Shown one piece after another: positions 1 through 11,300 of a stretch of DNA of 64,000 nucleotides. How positions within the stretch are numbered: position 1 is the stretch's first letter; each line of letters opens with the position of its first letter. A program made the translations under genes and the position numbers. The stretch comes from Dendrolimus kikuchii (lineage: Eukaryota; Arthropoda; Insecta; Lepidoptera; Lasiocampidae): contig CM034392.1 in NCBI GenBank assembly GCA_019925095.2, positions 16,587,387 through 16,651,386 on the forward strand, in the 5' to 3' direction. The notes beneath the pieces are model-generated. The model was given only the letters and a program-made list of their open reading frames with translations, had not been told where the DNA came from and searched no databases.

Positions 1-1750
1 CACATATCATCCCTTAAAGGTATCTATTGTATTTATAACCACTACTAATCATAAAGAACTAGGGATAAAAATAATATAATGATCTTTCAAAAAATTATAT
101 ATCATTGTTAAGGATCGTTATTCCAACATCTATGTTGATGTCAGACGAAATATCCATAGGTACCTTGTTCTTGACTAACGATGTTTGATAATCGATGTTT
201 AATTGTTGTCTTTGTGTATTTTCAGAAAAACTCAACCACGTCGCAATTGTGATAACTGCTGTAAACAGTTGTACCGTACCATAAAGCAAGAAAGAAACCA
301 TTTATTCAGACTCAAGTTATCAAAACTGTTTTTATTAATTCAACGCTTATATACATAGTTAAAATTCAGTTACTTAATATATTTTCTGAAATATCGATTT
401 TTCACGATTGATTGTAAACATCGATATTTTTCTGGAATATGAAACAATGAAGTAAATCCAAATCTTTAGTTGCGCTGAATCAAGTGTATTATCAATAAAG
501 TATAATCATTAAGTGAAATGGAAACCATCACTGCATCAGCTATATTTAAAATAATTTCATTTGTAATTTAACAAAACTAAACACCACTTTTATCAATTAC
601 CTACCTCATTACCCAACAAAATTATCGATCACATCTAAACTAAGTCGATTCATGGCGTCAACTGGATAAATATCATACATTTTTCATAAAAATCCAAATT
701 ATATTATTAAAATAATAATTTATTAATTTGAATCTCTCAAATTTCCCATTACCTAAGGTGAAAGTAGGGTGATGCAACAACGAGGATAAAACCACGTATT
801 TTCCCAACTGCATGTTTAATCGTTTTCATGCAAGAGTCCATGCGTCATTATCACCACTATTATAGCTACAGAATCTATCATGGTAGTGGGTGGTCCTATT
901 GGCATAGTTACTATTATAATATTTATTGCTTGTCGTTACTTTAGAACGCGTTTCAAGTTTTAAAACGACCTGTTTAATACAATGACGAGTACTTTGAACT
1001 TTTAGAAACGATGTATTTTATATACATTTTACTATTTACTTCGCTAATATTATTCTATAGTTAGCACCAAAATTGATATTTTTTCCAGATTAGCGGCAGA
1101 TGCCTGCACAACACCATAATTATGTTTGTACGAAGAAGTGTCTATTATACGGCCATCTATTGCCAAGTAAAAATGGCCATAAAGATACCCCACTTGTGCA
1201 GACTAAACTTAATTATACCAATATGACCTAATTTTATGACTCAAGACATGCCTAAAACTACAAAACGACTTAGTTTTACATTATATTACCATATTAATAC
1301 TAGAGCTTACATTAAACTCACTACTTGCGTTTTATTTTCATTTTCGAAAAAGTGGAGCACTTTCCCCAATAAAAATAAAATCATTATGAATTTACAGGTC
1401 GGTAGTATTTAAAACGACTTGATTTAATACATTAATTTTATTAAACAAGTTTAAATCTTTGGGAATCTTTACATTCTCTGGGCTATCAAGTACCCTATAT
1501 TTATTAAATAAGTTATCTATCTGGGCCTAAGGAATATAATCGAATTCATTATATAATCGAGTAAGAATAATCAATATGAAATCAGTAAACCTTTGTTTTA
1601 ACATAGCTTCGATCATTCTCCGATATTCTGTAGAAGCCACACAGCTGGTTACCACACATGTGGGGCATTACACTTAAAATATATATTCCTATAACATAGC
1701 AGCACTTCATGTGCAATCGTTCTCATAGAAAGGGATACTCATGTGAAATA
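1..1750. other. AT-rich region without a supported gene
   Basis: No clear ORF. A 68-codon minus frame at 301-95 has an acceptor-like TTTACAG at about 260, but the phase does not fit rotatin exon 22. A plus stretch at 1089-1166 has strong splice-like borders (see findings). Confidence 0.5.
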
Positions 1751-1759
1751 ATATTCAAG

Positions 1760-2310
1760 TACTACGATATGCCCGCGATTTCGTTCACGCTTCACTTGAA
1801 ATTCCCGCGGGATTCCCGGGACACAAAATACCGCAGCATTTGAACAAGAATGTAAGCTAAAACGATGTTTTAGTGAAAACTATATCGGAATAAGCTAATT
1901 TCTACGCACCCGAGCAACTACAAACCGCTCCCGGAACAATTCCCGCGGGATTCCTGGGATAAAAAATCACACATTTATTACATAACATTTGCTATCGATG
2001 AGTGAAAAAATCACATTGCAATTCGAATTTTTTAAATCTGACCATTTTAAACCATTCCCAGAAAAATTCCCGCGCGATTCCCGAGACAAAAGAAGCGGAG
2101 ATTTTAAGTCTAAAAATTTGATGTCGATAAGTAAAAACCGCATCGCAATCGGCCCAGTAGTTTTACGTGAATTCCGAACAAACGGACAAGTAATCTAAAA
2201 AAAATGCATCGTGTTCTCCATCGTTTATATAGTGTTTTACAGTTGGATTTTTTTTTAATAGCTCCAATATACAGACACGGCATGTTTAGAATTTTATAAT
2301 ATTGTAGATA
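1760..2310 (+). repeat. CCCGCGGG-type dispersed repeat, copy A
   Basis: Contains three internal units with the core TTCCCGCGGGATTCC and ends in GGCATGTTTAGAATTTTATA. The 69-aa open frame inside it (1989-2198) is repeat-derived, not a gene. Confidence 0.75.
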
Positions 2311-2319
2311 GATTTAATG

Positions 2320-3660
2320 TAAGCTCTTTTATTAGAAGAACTACCAGGTGGCTAGAAGGATCCAAGTACAAGATGGTATATTCTGTTTGTATTGTATATA
2401 ACGGCAAAAAGGTGAAAGCTGAAAATTCATGATGTATTGAATATAATTCAATGTTTCAAATTTGAGGGAGAATGTCCAAATGTATTGGATATCAATTATT
2501 AAAATCTTACTTGTTTTTTAAGTTATATAATAATTATTTTCATTTTGTTACTGTATCGTTGCTCTATCGATAATAAATCTATGAATAATACAGTCTAAAC
2601 TCAAGGCACATATACTACATATTTCACCTTTATTAAAAAGAAGTCTTCAAGAACCGGTATCTAAAAATATGTGTATAGTATCTAAAAAAACAAAGCGCTT
2701 GGGATTAGAAGGTTAACACGTTATTAAGTATGCTATGGGACGGTATATGGTCTCCACAATAAAAAGTTAATATAACTTCGAATTGAATGGACATTCAAAT
2801 AATTCCAGATAGACTACATACAGTATTTGATAGCTCAAGGTTTAAGGCTCCTGTTACCGCAAAAGGTTCAAAATGGGGTGCAAACAAAACAACTTTTCGT
2901 TGGTAATTACTAACCCATAATTTACCAAATAAAATATCATAAATCTTCACGATATGAGACAATACGTGGTTAAGTTAAGAAAAACAGTCAACAAATCACC
3001 TCTAAATTTTTGTCATGAAACCATTTTTCTCCTTTTTAACAGAACCATATAAAAAAATATCTACAACTTTATAAAATAGAGATAAATAATTTGACTTAAT
3101 TATTTTTTAAATTAAGTATTACTTTATTTTATTCACAATAAAAGAATAATGCATCTGAAAAACGACCGTATCTATGGAATCCCCGCTATTATCCCCCGAA
3201 AAATCAGTACCGAAAAATCCTCAAGGACGTTGGCGTTGGGAGGAGCCTTAATTTAGAAAATCTTTATAGCCGAGATATAACTAGCATTATTTAGATTGGC
3301 ATCTATGTATTTAAACAAAAACGACACCTGTATTGAAAACTTTGTAACTCACTTTTTTGCGATTTTGGGTTATAATATTCTTAATAAACAAAAATTGCTC
3401 TTTTCATCCCCGTTACGATATTAATAAGTGGAAAAAGATCATAAATTAATGTCTACTGTTAATGTGAATGTTGTATATTTAGTTGTATGTACTAACTTAT
3501 GCTGGCCATTAACAATATAAAATTTTAAAAATGTAATGAAACGTACACTATTGTCAAATTTCTCTTCGTATTAAATTAGTTTTCATTGTAAATTTAGTTA
3601 AAATATTTTCATTTCTTCATTCACAAAAAGTAATAAAACAATTAAAATTATATTATTGAT
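2320..3660. other. AT-rich region, nothing supported
   Basis: Only short frames. A minus stretch at about 3178-3245 is GC-richer and open for some 24 codons, but its acceptor is weak. Confidence 0.5.
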
Positions 3661-3666
3661 CTGAAA

Positions 3667-3960
3667 TGAATGAATGAATGAATGAATGAAAACTCTTTAT
3701 TGTTCACCATAATCTTAAATCTAGACAATTGATATGGATAATGGGCGGCCTTATCGCTTATAGCGATCTCTTCCAGGCAACCCGGTGTCTAAGGAGATAT
3801 CAAACGAAATTTCAATATAAGATTTTTGGTGGTGTATTACAAAAAAATAAAATAAGATATAAATAAAGTACTATCTACTTATATATACAGATATACATAT
3901 ATACATACAGATATACATATATAATTAGATATACGATGATATTATAAATATATATACGAA
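3667..3960 (-). repeat. LINE 3'-end repeat with microsatellite tail, copy 1
   Basis: Minus orientation: body, then an ACAATAAAGAG-like poly(A) signal, then (TTCA)n at 3668-3690. Shares GGCCTTATCGCTTATAGCGA and CTCTTCCAGGCAA with the copy at 17665. Followed by an AT/AC-rich simple stretch at about 3880-3950. Confidence 0.65.
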
Positions 3961-4392
3961 CAATAGATACATTCAACGTGATAGTCTAGGTATTCCCTTA
4001 TTAACTGAAAGATTTTTAAGATTGGATGTCGATAGGACTTAACAGAACTAAACAGGATTTTTTACGTTTTTGATGTTGGAAGATAGCGACCTCTGAAAAA
4101 ATGCGAAATATGAGTTACACTAAATAAAACACTATAAAATGCTGACGTCAATGAATGCACTCAACTCCTATATTGCTAACATAAGCTGATCTTAAAATAG
4201 TAAAATATCTAGGTCCGTATTCTAGAAAAAAAACTCGACTCAAAACCGAGGTTTGAATGCTATTCGCGGAAATTTAAATGGTATAGTGGCGTCTTATACA
4301 ACGGAAAAGACGTGCTAATTTATTGGAACTGACTTTTCAAGAGCGGATTGTAGTCATTGGTAGCTGAGTATTTTTAATCTAAAACCGGAGCT

Positions 4393-4554
4393 TTAGCATA
4401 TGCGACATGTGAATCGTGTTTACAACACTTATACCGAACGGGACCGATGCTTGGCGCTTCGTTTTCGAAATCACCTCACGCAAACGTACGTGATGAATAC
4501 GCATATTCATTGCACTTTGATTTATACAGGAAGCTACATAAAATATATCGTGAC
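4393..4554 (+). pseudogene. Orphan exon-like open stretch, plus strand
   Basis: Open frame ending in TAG: ATCESCLQHLYRTGPMLGAS, then FSKSPHANVRDEYAYSLHFD and LYRKLHKIYRDDN. Codons use C/G-ended and CpG-containing forms unlike the AT-rich flanks, which is why it looks coding. There is no convincing acceptor; CTTTAG at 4391-4396 is possible but has a weak pyrimidine tract. I do not recognise the protein. It could be a last exon of a plus-strand gene, a retroelement relic, or chance. Confidence 0.25.
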
Positions 4555-4559
4555 GACAA

Positions 4560-5858
4560 CTAGCAACCAATTTACATGAATATTCAAACGCGACTACTAA
4601 GCAATGTTATACAATTACGTTCTATTGTTATTATTCATTTTATGACTATAATTTTTTTAGCAAGTTACTATACTTTTTGTACACAAATGAGAAATATTCA
4701 GCTTCCAATATTTTGTCTTTTAATTCTCCATAACTACATGTATAACTATAAAAACAGGCCAGTGTGTCGTCAGTCCACGCACAGCCAGGCTTCCCTGTAG
4801 GTTGCGAAACATTCAACTGTTTTTTCCATTTAGACACGGAACCCAAATGATATAGTTATACCAAAAACTCCAACGTATCTTGTACAAATAAATTTTCATT
4901 AGTGAAAGATGTTGTTTTAAGTTTGTTTTTTTTCCAGAATTAGTGCAAAAGTAGTGCTAAAAAAAGAATAAATTCTCATCATCTAATAATTTAAATCAAA
5001 AATAACATTAGGAATTATCGCTTTAATCTGCTCACACTCATATATACTTAAATATTATTCCATCCCAAAGTTACACGGATGGAGTGCCAACCCGAATGTT
5101 TATTTTTTTACAATTAAATTACACCGATGTAGCGAGTCATAAAAGATTGTCATTCTTCCATAGTAGTCTCCGAATAAAATTATAAAAATTTCTGACTTAA
5201 ATCACACGAACATGATAGGCTGTTAAAATTTCGACATTTTTGCATTTGGCTACGAAACCTTAAAAAAAATATATATTTTATTCTAATTATTTAGTTTCAA
5301 TTATTCATATTTTTGTAACAAAAACGAGTGAAATAACGACACAAAAATATTCACATTCAAAATGAACTCAGAGGTGATGTTGCAACCGCATGTTTTACAT
5401 AATATTACAACACCACAATAATTTTGTGGTTGACTCAAATACATAAATTAAAATACAAAACGTTTTATTGTTTGCAGTTGTATTTAAATGATTACGCACG
5501 TTATTATTCCGATGCGTCAATATAATTATTCTGCATTTACCGATAACATAGCATCGATAACAGGTTACCATACAAATTAGGACAAAGAAGTTTGTTAAAA
5601 ATAAATACAAAAGTATAGACGAAGTAATCAAAACTCCTAGATACTATATTTTAAAGATTGCTAATCGCGATAAAAATTAAAACTTCGAACTTAGTTTTAA
5701 TTACGTCTAAGATCAAAAACACAAGAAAAGACGTATACAAGGAAAATGCTTAATTTATTCTAGTGTCTTTGTTTGTTCCGTTTTTTATGGCTTTGGGAAT
5801 GAATTCATTGCCATGAATCTTGGTATTTATGTATAATAGTTTAGAATGGAATGAACAT
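4560..5858. other. AT-rich region, nothing supported
   Basis: Only short chance frames (for example 5631-5395, which is hydrophobic and AT-driven). Confidence 0.5.
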
Positions 5859-5927
5859 ACATACATATTATCACGCCTGTTTCCCATGGGGGTAGGAAGA
5901 GACTATAGATCTCCACTTGCGAGGATC

Positions 5928-6752
5928 CTAACAAACAACTTTCGCTTCATCTACTTCCATTAACCTCTTCATACATGCACGGTTATTTGATATGCTTTTT
6001 ACCTGACCTCGTTGTAACACTTCTGTTATTTGATCATGGTGTGTACGTCGTGGTCTACCGGTACCAACTCTACCATTCACAATACTGTCATATACTTGTT
6101 TTGTGATTCTGTTTTCATCCATCCTCTCTACATGCCCAAACCACCTTAACATTCCTTTTTCAAGTCTTGTTATTACATCTTCTTTCAATCCACAACACTC
6201 CCTTATTACACTATTCCGTATCATATCATTCATTCTTACCTCACATATACTTCTTAAAGCACTCATTTCAACTGCATTTATTCTGCTTTCACTGCCGTAC
6301 ATTAGTGTTGGCACCAACACCCCTTGATGGACAGCCAAGCGCGCCTTTACAGACACTTTTTGGCTTTTCATAAAAGAGTTTAGCGCTCCATTCACCTTAT
6401 TGCCTGCAATTACTCTTCTTTCGATGTCACTTTCATGCTTTCCGTCTCTGGTAAACATGCACCCTAGATAAATAAATTCTTTAACTTGCTCTAACTTTTG
6501 GCTTCCTACGTGTATATTACAAGTTGTTATACTTTCATCTCTTTCAAATACCATAACTTTCGTCATGTTCACATTAATTTTCATACCCTTTCTCTCAAAA
6601 GACTCATTCCTAATTGTTACCTTCTCCTGTAACTCTACTTCCGATGATGCCAGTATAACTTGATCATCGGCGTAGAGAAGACATTTGATAAGTAACCCAT
6701 TCATTCTTAATCCACTTTCGCTTTCTTTCAAATCTTGCAAGCAACTATCCAT
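5928..6752 (-). pseudogene. RT C-terminal part of the RTE-like LINE
   Basis: 274 codons with the YADD active site and the conserved C-terminal block ending near DEAKVVC. In this copy it is disconnected from the upstream RT part by a frameshift. Confidence 0.8.
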
Positions 6753-6861
6753 GAATAGTTTAAACAGCCACGGCGACGCTACGCATCCTTGTCTAACACC
6801 TTTTTCAATGCTAAACCATTCAGTGTAGGCGCCGTTGACCCTACCACAAGCACTGGAATCG

Positions 6862-7518
6862 CTATAGAGACTTCAGTGATTGTATCAGGTTGTCTGTTAT
6901 CCCATACTTAGCTAGCGCTGACCACAATTCATTTCTTTTCACTCTGTCGTAAGCTTTTTCCAAATCTATGAATGCGCAGTATACTCTTTGACTTTTGGCC
7001 AGAAACTTTTCACTTATGCATCGTAAAGTAAAGATTTGGTCCACACATCCCATTCCCTTTCGAAAACCCTCTTGAACATCCCATACTTTCTTTTCTGTTA
7101 CTTTCAATACCCGTTCAATCATCACTTTAGCATATAATTTCCCGACAACGCTGAGAAGGCTAATGCCCCGATAATTTTTGCAATCCTGTTGTGACCCTTT
7201 TCCTTTGTACAGTGGTACAAAAACGGCTTTGCACCAATCTTTCGGTACACAGCCACTTTTCCAACACACGTTGAAAAGGCAATACAAAAGACTTGCAACC
7301 AGACCTTGCCCAGCCTTTAGCATATCTACTGTTATCCTATCATAACCCACAGCCTTTCCTAACTTCATACTATTCAATGCTTTCACAATTTCATCCATAA
7401 CTATACCATCGCTACTGTCCTCTCTATTATACTTTTCATCAGTCATACTGTTTATACTGTTGATAATATAATGAACATAAATTACTATTATCGCGGAAAA
7501 TAATATTAGTCTTCGCAC
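6862..7518 (-). pseudogene. RT N-terminal part of the RTE-like LINE
   Basis: 218 codons including fingers and palm motif A (DLEKAYDR). The first 25 or so residues look like flanking AT-rich sequence, so the truncation point is near 7455. Confidence 0.8.
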
Positions 7519-7603
7519 AACACGAATCGGTGAAAATGCGCAAGGAAAGCGAGGAGGGGAATATTTTCGTTGAAAGTATTTTTATGGTCTTTGACCATAA
7601 CTT

Positions 7604-8170
7604 GAATTCCAAATAAGCTTTTTTAAAAAGGTTTTTAAATACAAGCTTTTCAGAACCTGGATACATACATACATTCATAGGTACATCGATTGCAAGTTAA
7701 ATAAGTTTATAAAATTAATATAATAACTTCGTTAAAAAGTTATTAGGAGACATCGTCGTGTTATTCAAGATTTTTCAAAACTATTGATTCTCTAACTGGC
7801 AAGTATTTGATCATAATGAATAATAAGCCTTTTTTTTAAAGGTTTTTAAATACAAGCTTTTGAGGTCCTGCATATCATGTAGCAGCAGAGTGCTAGCCAA
7901 GACAAGTAAAAGGAGCCCACGACGGGTCTATCTTCTTTAGTACAGGAGTTCCTATGGCCACCTTCCGACTCCGTCATCAGACTAGCTTCATGGTACCATA
8001 TTATTGCATTGTCACGCGATATACATATGCGTGCAAAATTTCAGCTCAATCGGAAACCGGGAAGTTGGTCAAATTTAACTTGCAAGATTCCACCTGAACA
8101 TACATGCATGCATACATACATACATACATAGGTACATAAGGTACATCCATTGCAAGTTAAATAAAAGCTT
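7604..8170 (+). repeat. Two tandem copies of a short element with CATA tails
   Basis: AGGTTTTTAAATACAAGCTT occurs at about 7628 and 7840. GGTACATCGATTGCAAGTTA and GGTACATCCATTGCAAGTTA close each copy, near 7680 and 8141. The first copy lacks the middle present in the second, which includes AAATTTCAGCTCAATCGGAA. Probably a deletion derivative beside its parent. Confidence 0.6.
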
Positions 8171-8207
8171 GTAATAAAGTATTATCTAAATTCCAAAGAA
8201 TACTTAC

Positions 8208-8338
8208 ATTAGTCTTTGACGACACACGTGATGCTACAGCAGTTAAAAGACTGAGAGCGGCTGTGCGCACGACATTCGCTTCGCCACGTAACACAAATAC
8301 ACTCACTGCAACTTGCGAAAGGGAATCTACACCAACGG
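8208..8338 (-). CDS. RTTN: Rotatin exon 22 (last found)
   Basis: Acceptor TATTCTAG, donor GTAAGTA, ends in phase 0. Reads VGVDSLSQVAVSVFVLRGEA, then NVVRTAALSLLTAVASRV, typical armadillo repeat helices. The strong donor shows that the gene continues further left. Confidence 0.82.
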
Positions 8339-11300
8339 CTAGAATAAAAATATTAGTTAGTATGTTTATTATTCCACAATTATTCAGTTCAGGTTGCTTA
8401 TTAAAATCTTTATATACAGCGGGAATTACTCAAATGGAAGCTTCCATGGCCAAATCCGAAACTATAAGAAATACCGAAAAATATTCAGAGGAATCAGGCT
8501 ATTGATAAAAACTAAAGCCGCATCATTAAACTTTTGAAAAATCAATTACCCTAGTTACTTAGGAATCGAATCGGATGTTTTTAAAATAAACAAGCTGTAT
8601 TATTACACCAGCACATAGAGTAGCTTGTTTTTTTTTCTTATTGCAGGAGTACAGCAGACAGGCAGACGGACCACTTGATGGAAAACGGTTACCATCGGCT
8701 ATGGAAATTTGCAACATCAAAGGTGCTACAAATGCGCTGCTGCTCTCTTAAGGGAGACTGGAACCTGGTCACTAATGCCGAAATACAACTCAAGGTTGTT
8801 ATGGCGACATACTCTGGACCAGGGGTGGTCGTCATCCAGTCGGGCAAATGCCCTACCACCTGGCTGTGGGTTGTTTTGTCGCCTTTTACGACAGGCCGCC
8901 CGGCCGCAGGAAATCATATCTTTCTCCATTCCTGCACGGATAACGTTCCTGCACGTTGTAAGGATCATTTCTATATAGAAATGTGAAACTTTAAACTTGT
9001 TCACATATTTTGATACATACGTGAAAGTTTCTAACACATTAACTTTACAGGACAATCGATGCAAGGAGTTTGTATTTCTTTATCCGACTGAAAAATAAAT
9101 TACATAACGTATTAAGAACCTCCTTTTTTGTAATCGGTTAAAAAGAAATAAATAACCACTGCAACGCCTGCCTAGCATAATTACATATGCATAGATATTG
9201 AAGATAAAAGTTCCGTAAAACCAATAATGATAAAACACATATTATAATGTAACAAATTAAACTCATTACTTAGTAATACGCCATACTGATATTAGGTACA
9301 TGGCTGTCAAAGCTCGCAAAAATAGTAATTGAACTCAATTATGACGTAAACCACTTATACATGGTTCTTACTTTTAACTTTCGTTTGACAGTTTTATGTT
9401 TCAATATAAAATAATGCATCAGAAACTGACAACTTATTATGCTAAGGATATTATACAGTATTCAGAATGTACACTTCCTACTTTTAGTCATATTTGGTCT
9501 CAATTAAATAATTTTGTAGAACTTCGTGTAAAAAACAACTATCAATTTCATGAACTAAATAATTACAGACAAGATTTTTTCTAAACCTTTCATTTATCTT
9601 ATTTTTAAAATTCTGCTTAAAGAATAATAGTTGACCATGAAATATTTTACTTTAACTACCTTGTAACAAATGTGGCAGTAACTGCGCGTAGTACGACAGA
9701 GCAGCCATTAGATGTAAAGCGGCTGCACGCAGGCGTGCGCACGCCCCGCGGCTGCATTGTACCACAGCACGCACGACATCACTGGTCCATACTTCACTCC
9801 ATCTCTATTGATAAGATACTTCACAGTTACACGTCATATCTACTTATACCTTGTTTTTGCTTAGTAATGCTTAGGTTACTGCTTCATCAGCGAGAATGTT
9901 AGTTATTCACCTTACACGAAGAAATAGCGATGAGTTTAAGCGTTATTTGTAACGCGATATTGTTAGTAATTGTTAATGACATTAAATATTGACCGATAAC
10001 GTATTAATGTATACTAATGTCTATTCTTAACGGCGTTTTTTGCACGTTATAAATAAGATACATTTGGCCACAGTCCATAACTATCACATTATCCGAGATA
10101 AAGCCCGACTGTTATTATCGGTTATATATCTTTAGTGGAACATTTGTGATTGTGTAGGCCTTACTAACATTGCTTATCCCAGGGCTTGACGGGAATTTCC
10201 GGGATTCATGATTTTCATAGTAAAAAAAATCTATTGTTCTGCTGGAAACAACCTTTGACTATATATATTGGTAAAATAACTGTAACCTTTCTTTTTTTTA
10301 TTGCCGGAGATCAGCAGACAGGCAGACGGCCCACTTGATGGGAAGCGGTTACCATCGCCTATGGACATTTGCAGCACCAAAGGTGCTACAAATGCGCTGC
10401 TGCTCTCTTAAGGGAGACTGGAACCTAGTCACTAATGCCGGAACACCACTCAAGGTTGTTATGGCGACATACTTTAGACCAGGGGTGGTAGCCATCCAGT
10501 CGGGCAAATGCCCTACCACCTTCTTACCTGCCCAAGTGTTGTATTGTAATAATATTAGCATTACGAGATTCTTACGTTTCTTACTTCTGAAAATTACGCG
10601 TTTTTACAATACATAATAAAGAATGTCATAAAATATATTTGAAGACGGCAACGCATTATTTTTTACGCAGCTGCCGCTCTCTAAAGGGCGACTGGCCACG
10701 CCCTTGGTGTTCCAAATATCCATAAGCAATAGTAACCACTTTCCACGAGGTCAACCACTGCCAATGGACATTGGCAACACTGTGGAAGGCAGTGTGTTTG
10801 GGTTTAAATGTTGACTATTTGACTTTAAAAATCTGTTTTCAACCATTTTGAAAGACTGTATTTACATTGTAAATAACTATAGGTGAAATACCATATCCAT
10901 TAATCATCTCCCTAATATAAATACAAGGATTTGATTCGTTATGGAGTTTGCATCATTTCAAACGTAGGCACTTGTAATGTGTGTGGTTATCTTTATCATG
11001 ATTCATTATATACTGTGTCGTTTGTGTTAAGCCTTTCCATACGACTATGCTCGCATAAGTAGCGTTTTCTAATTCTACAGAAGTTATTATATTTTCCGAA
11101 GTTAGTGGATTAGTTGTAGTAGCCGTGAACATAAATAACATAAATGTTATTTTTATTTATGATGTTAGTCAAAAGACCTCGCACTTTTACAGCGGGTTTA
11201 GGGTGCAACATGCCCGCGGGAACTCCTTAGGAGACTTTGTTTCAGCGGAATGGTTACTTTGTGTGATGATTGAATCTGGTGATGTTAGCCAATAAGCGAC

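Larger units (their letters stand above)
5860..7520 (-). mobile_element. RTE-like LINE remnant, 5'-truncated, frameshifted
   Basis: Two minus frames (7518-6862 and 6752-5928) together give one reverse transcriptase. The first has KLGKAVGYDRITVDMLK, VPLYKGKGSQQDCKNYRGIS and FIDLEKAYDRV (RT motif A). The second has LLYADDQVILASS (catalytic YADD), VKEFIYLGCMFTRDGKHESD and MLRWFGHVERM. Between them, near 6752-6862, the frame is broken. The endonuclease part is absent. The 3' end, near 5860, has CATA repeats followed by sequence reading ACGCCTG and a GGGGTAGG block, as in RTE-type tails. It probably lies in the last intron of rotatin or just beyond that gene. Confidence 0.85.

Noticed and set aside
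95..301. Possible last rotatin exon (minus)
   Set aside because: The TTTACAG acceptor gives a stop in the phase required after exon 22; the open frame needs a different phase.
3178..3245. GC-richer minus stretch, open about 24 codons after AAATTAAG
   Set aside because: Weak acceptor without a pyrimidine tract and no resemblance to rotatin.
8726..9064. 112-aa open frame and overlapping plus frames
   Set aside because: Lies in the SINE-like repeat; equivalent frames recur in the other copies.
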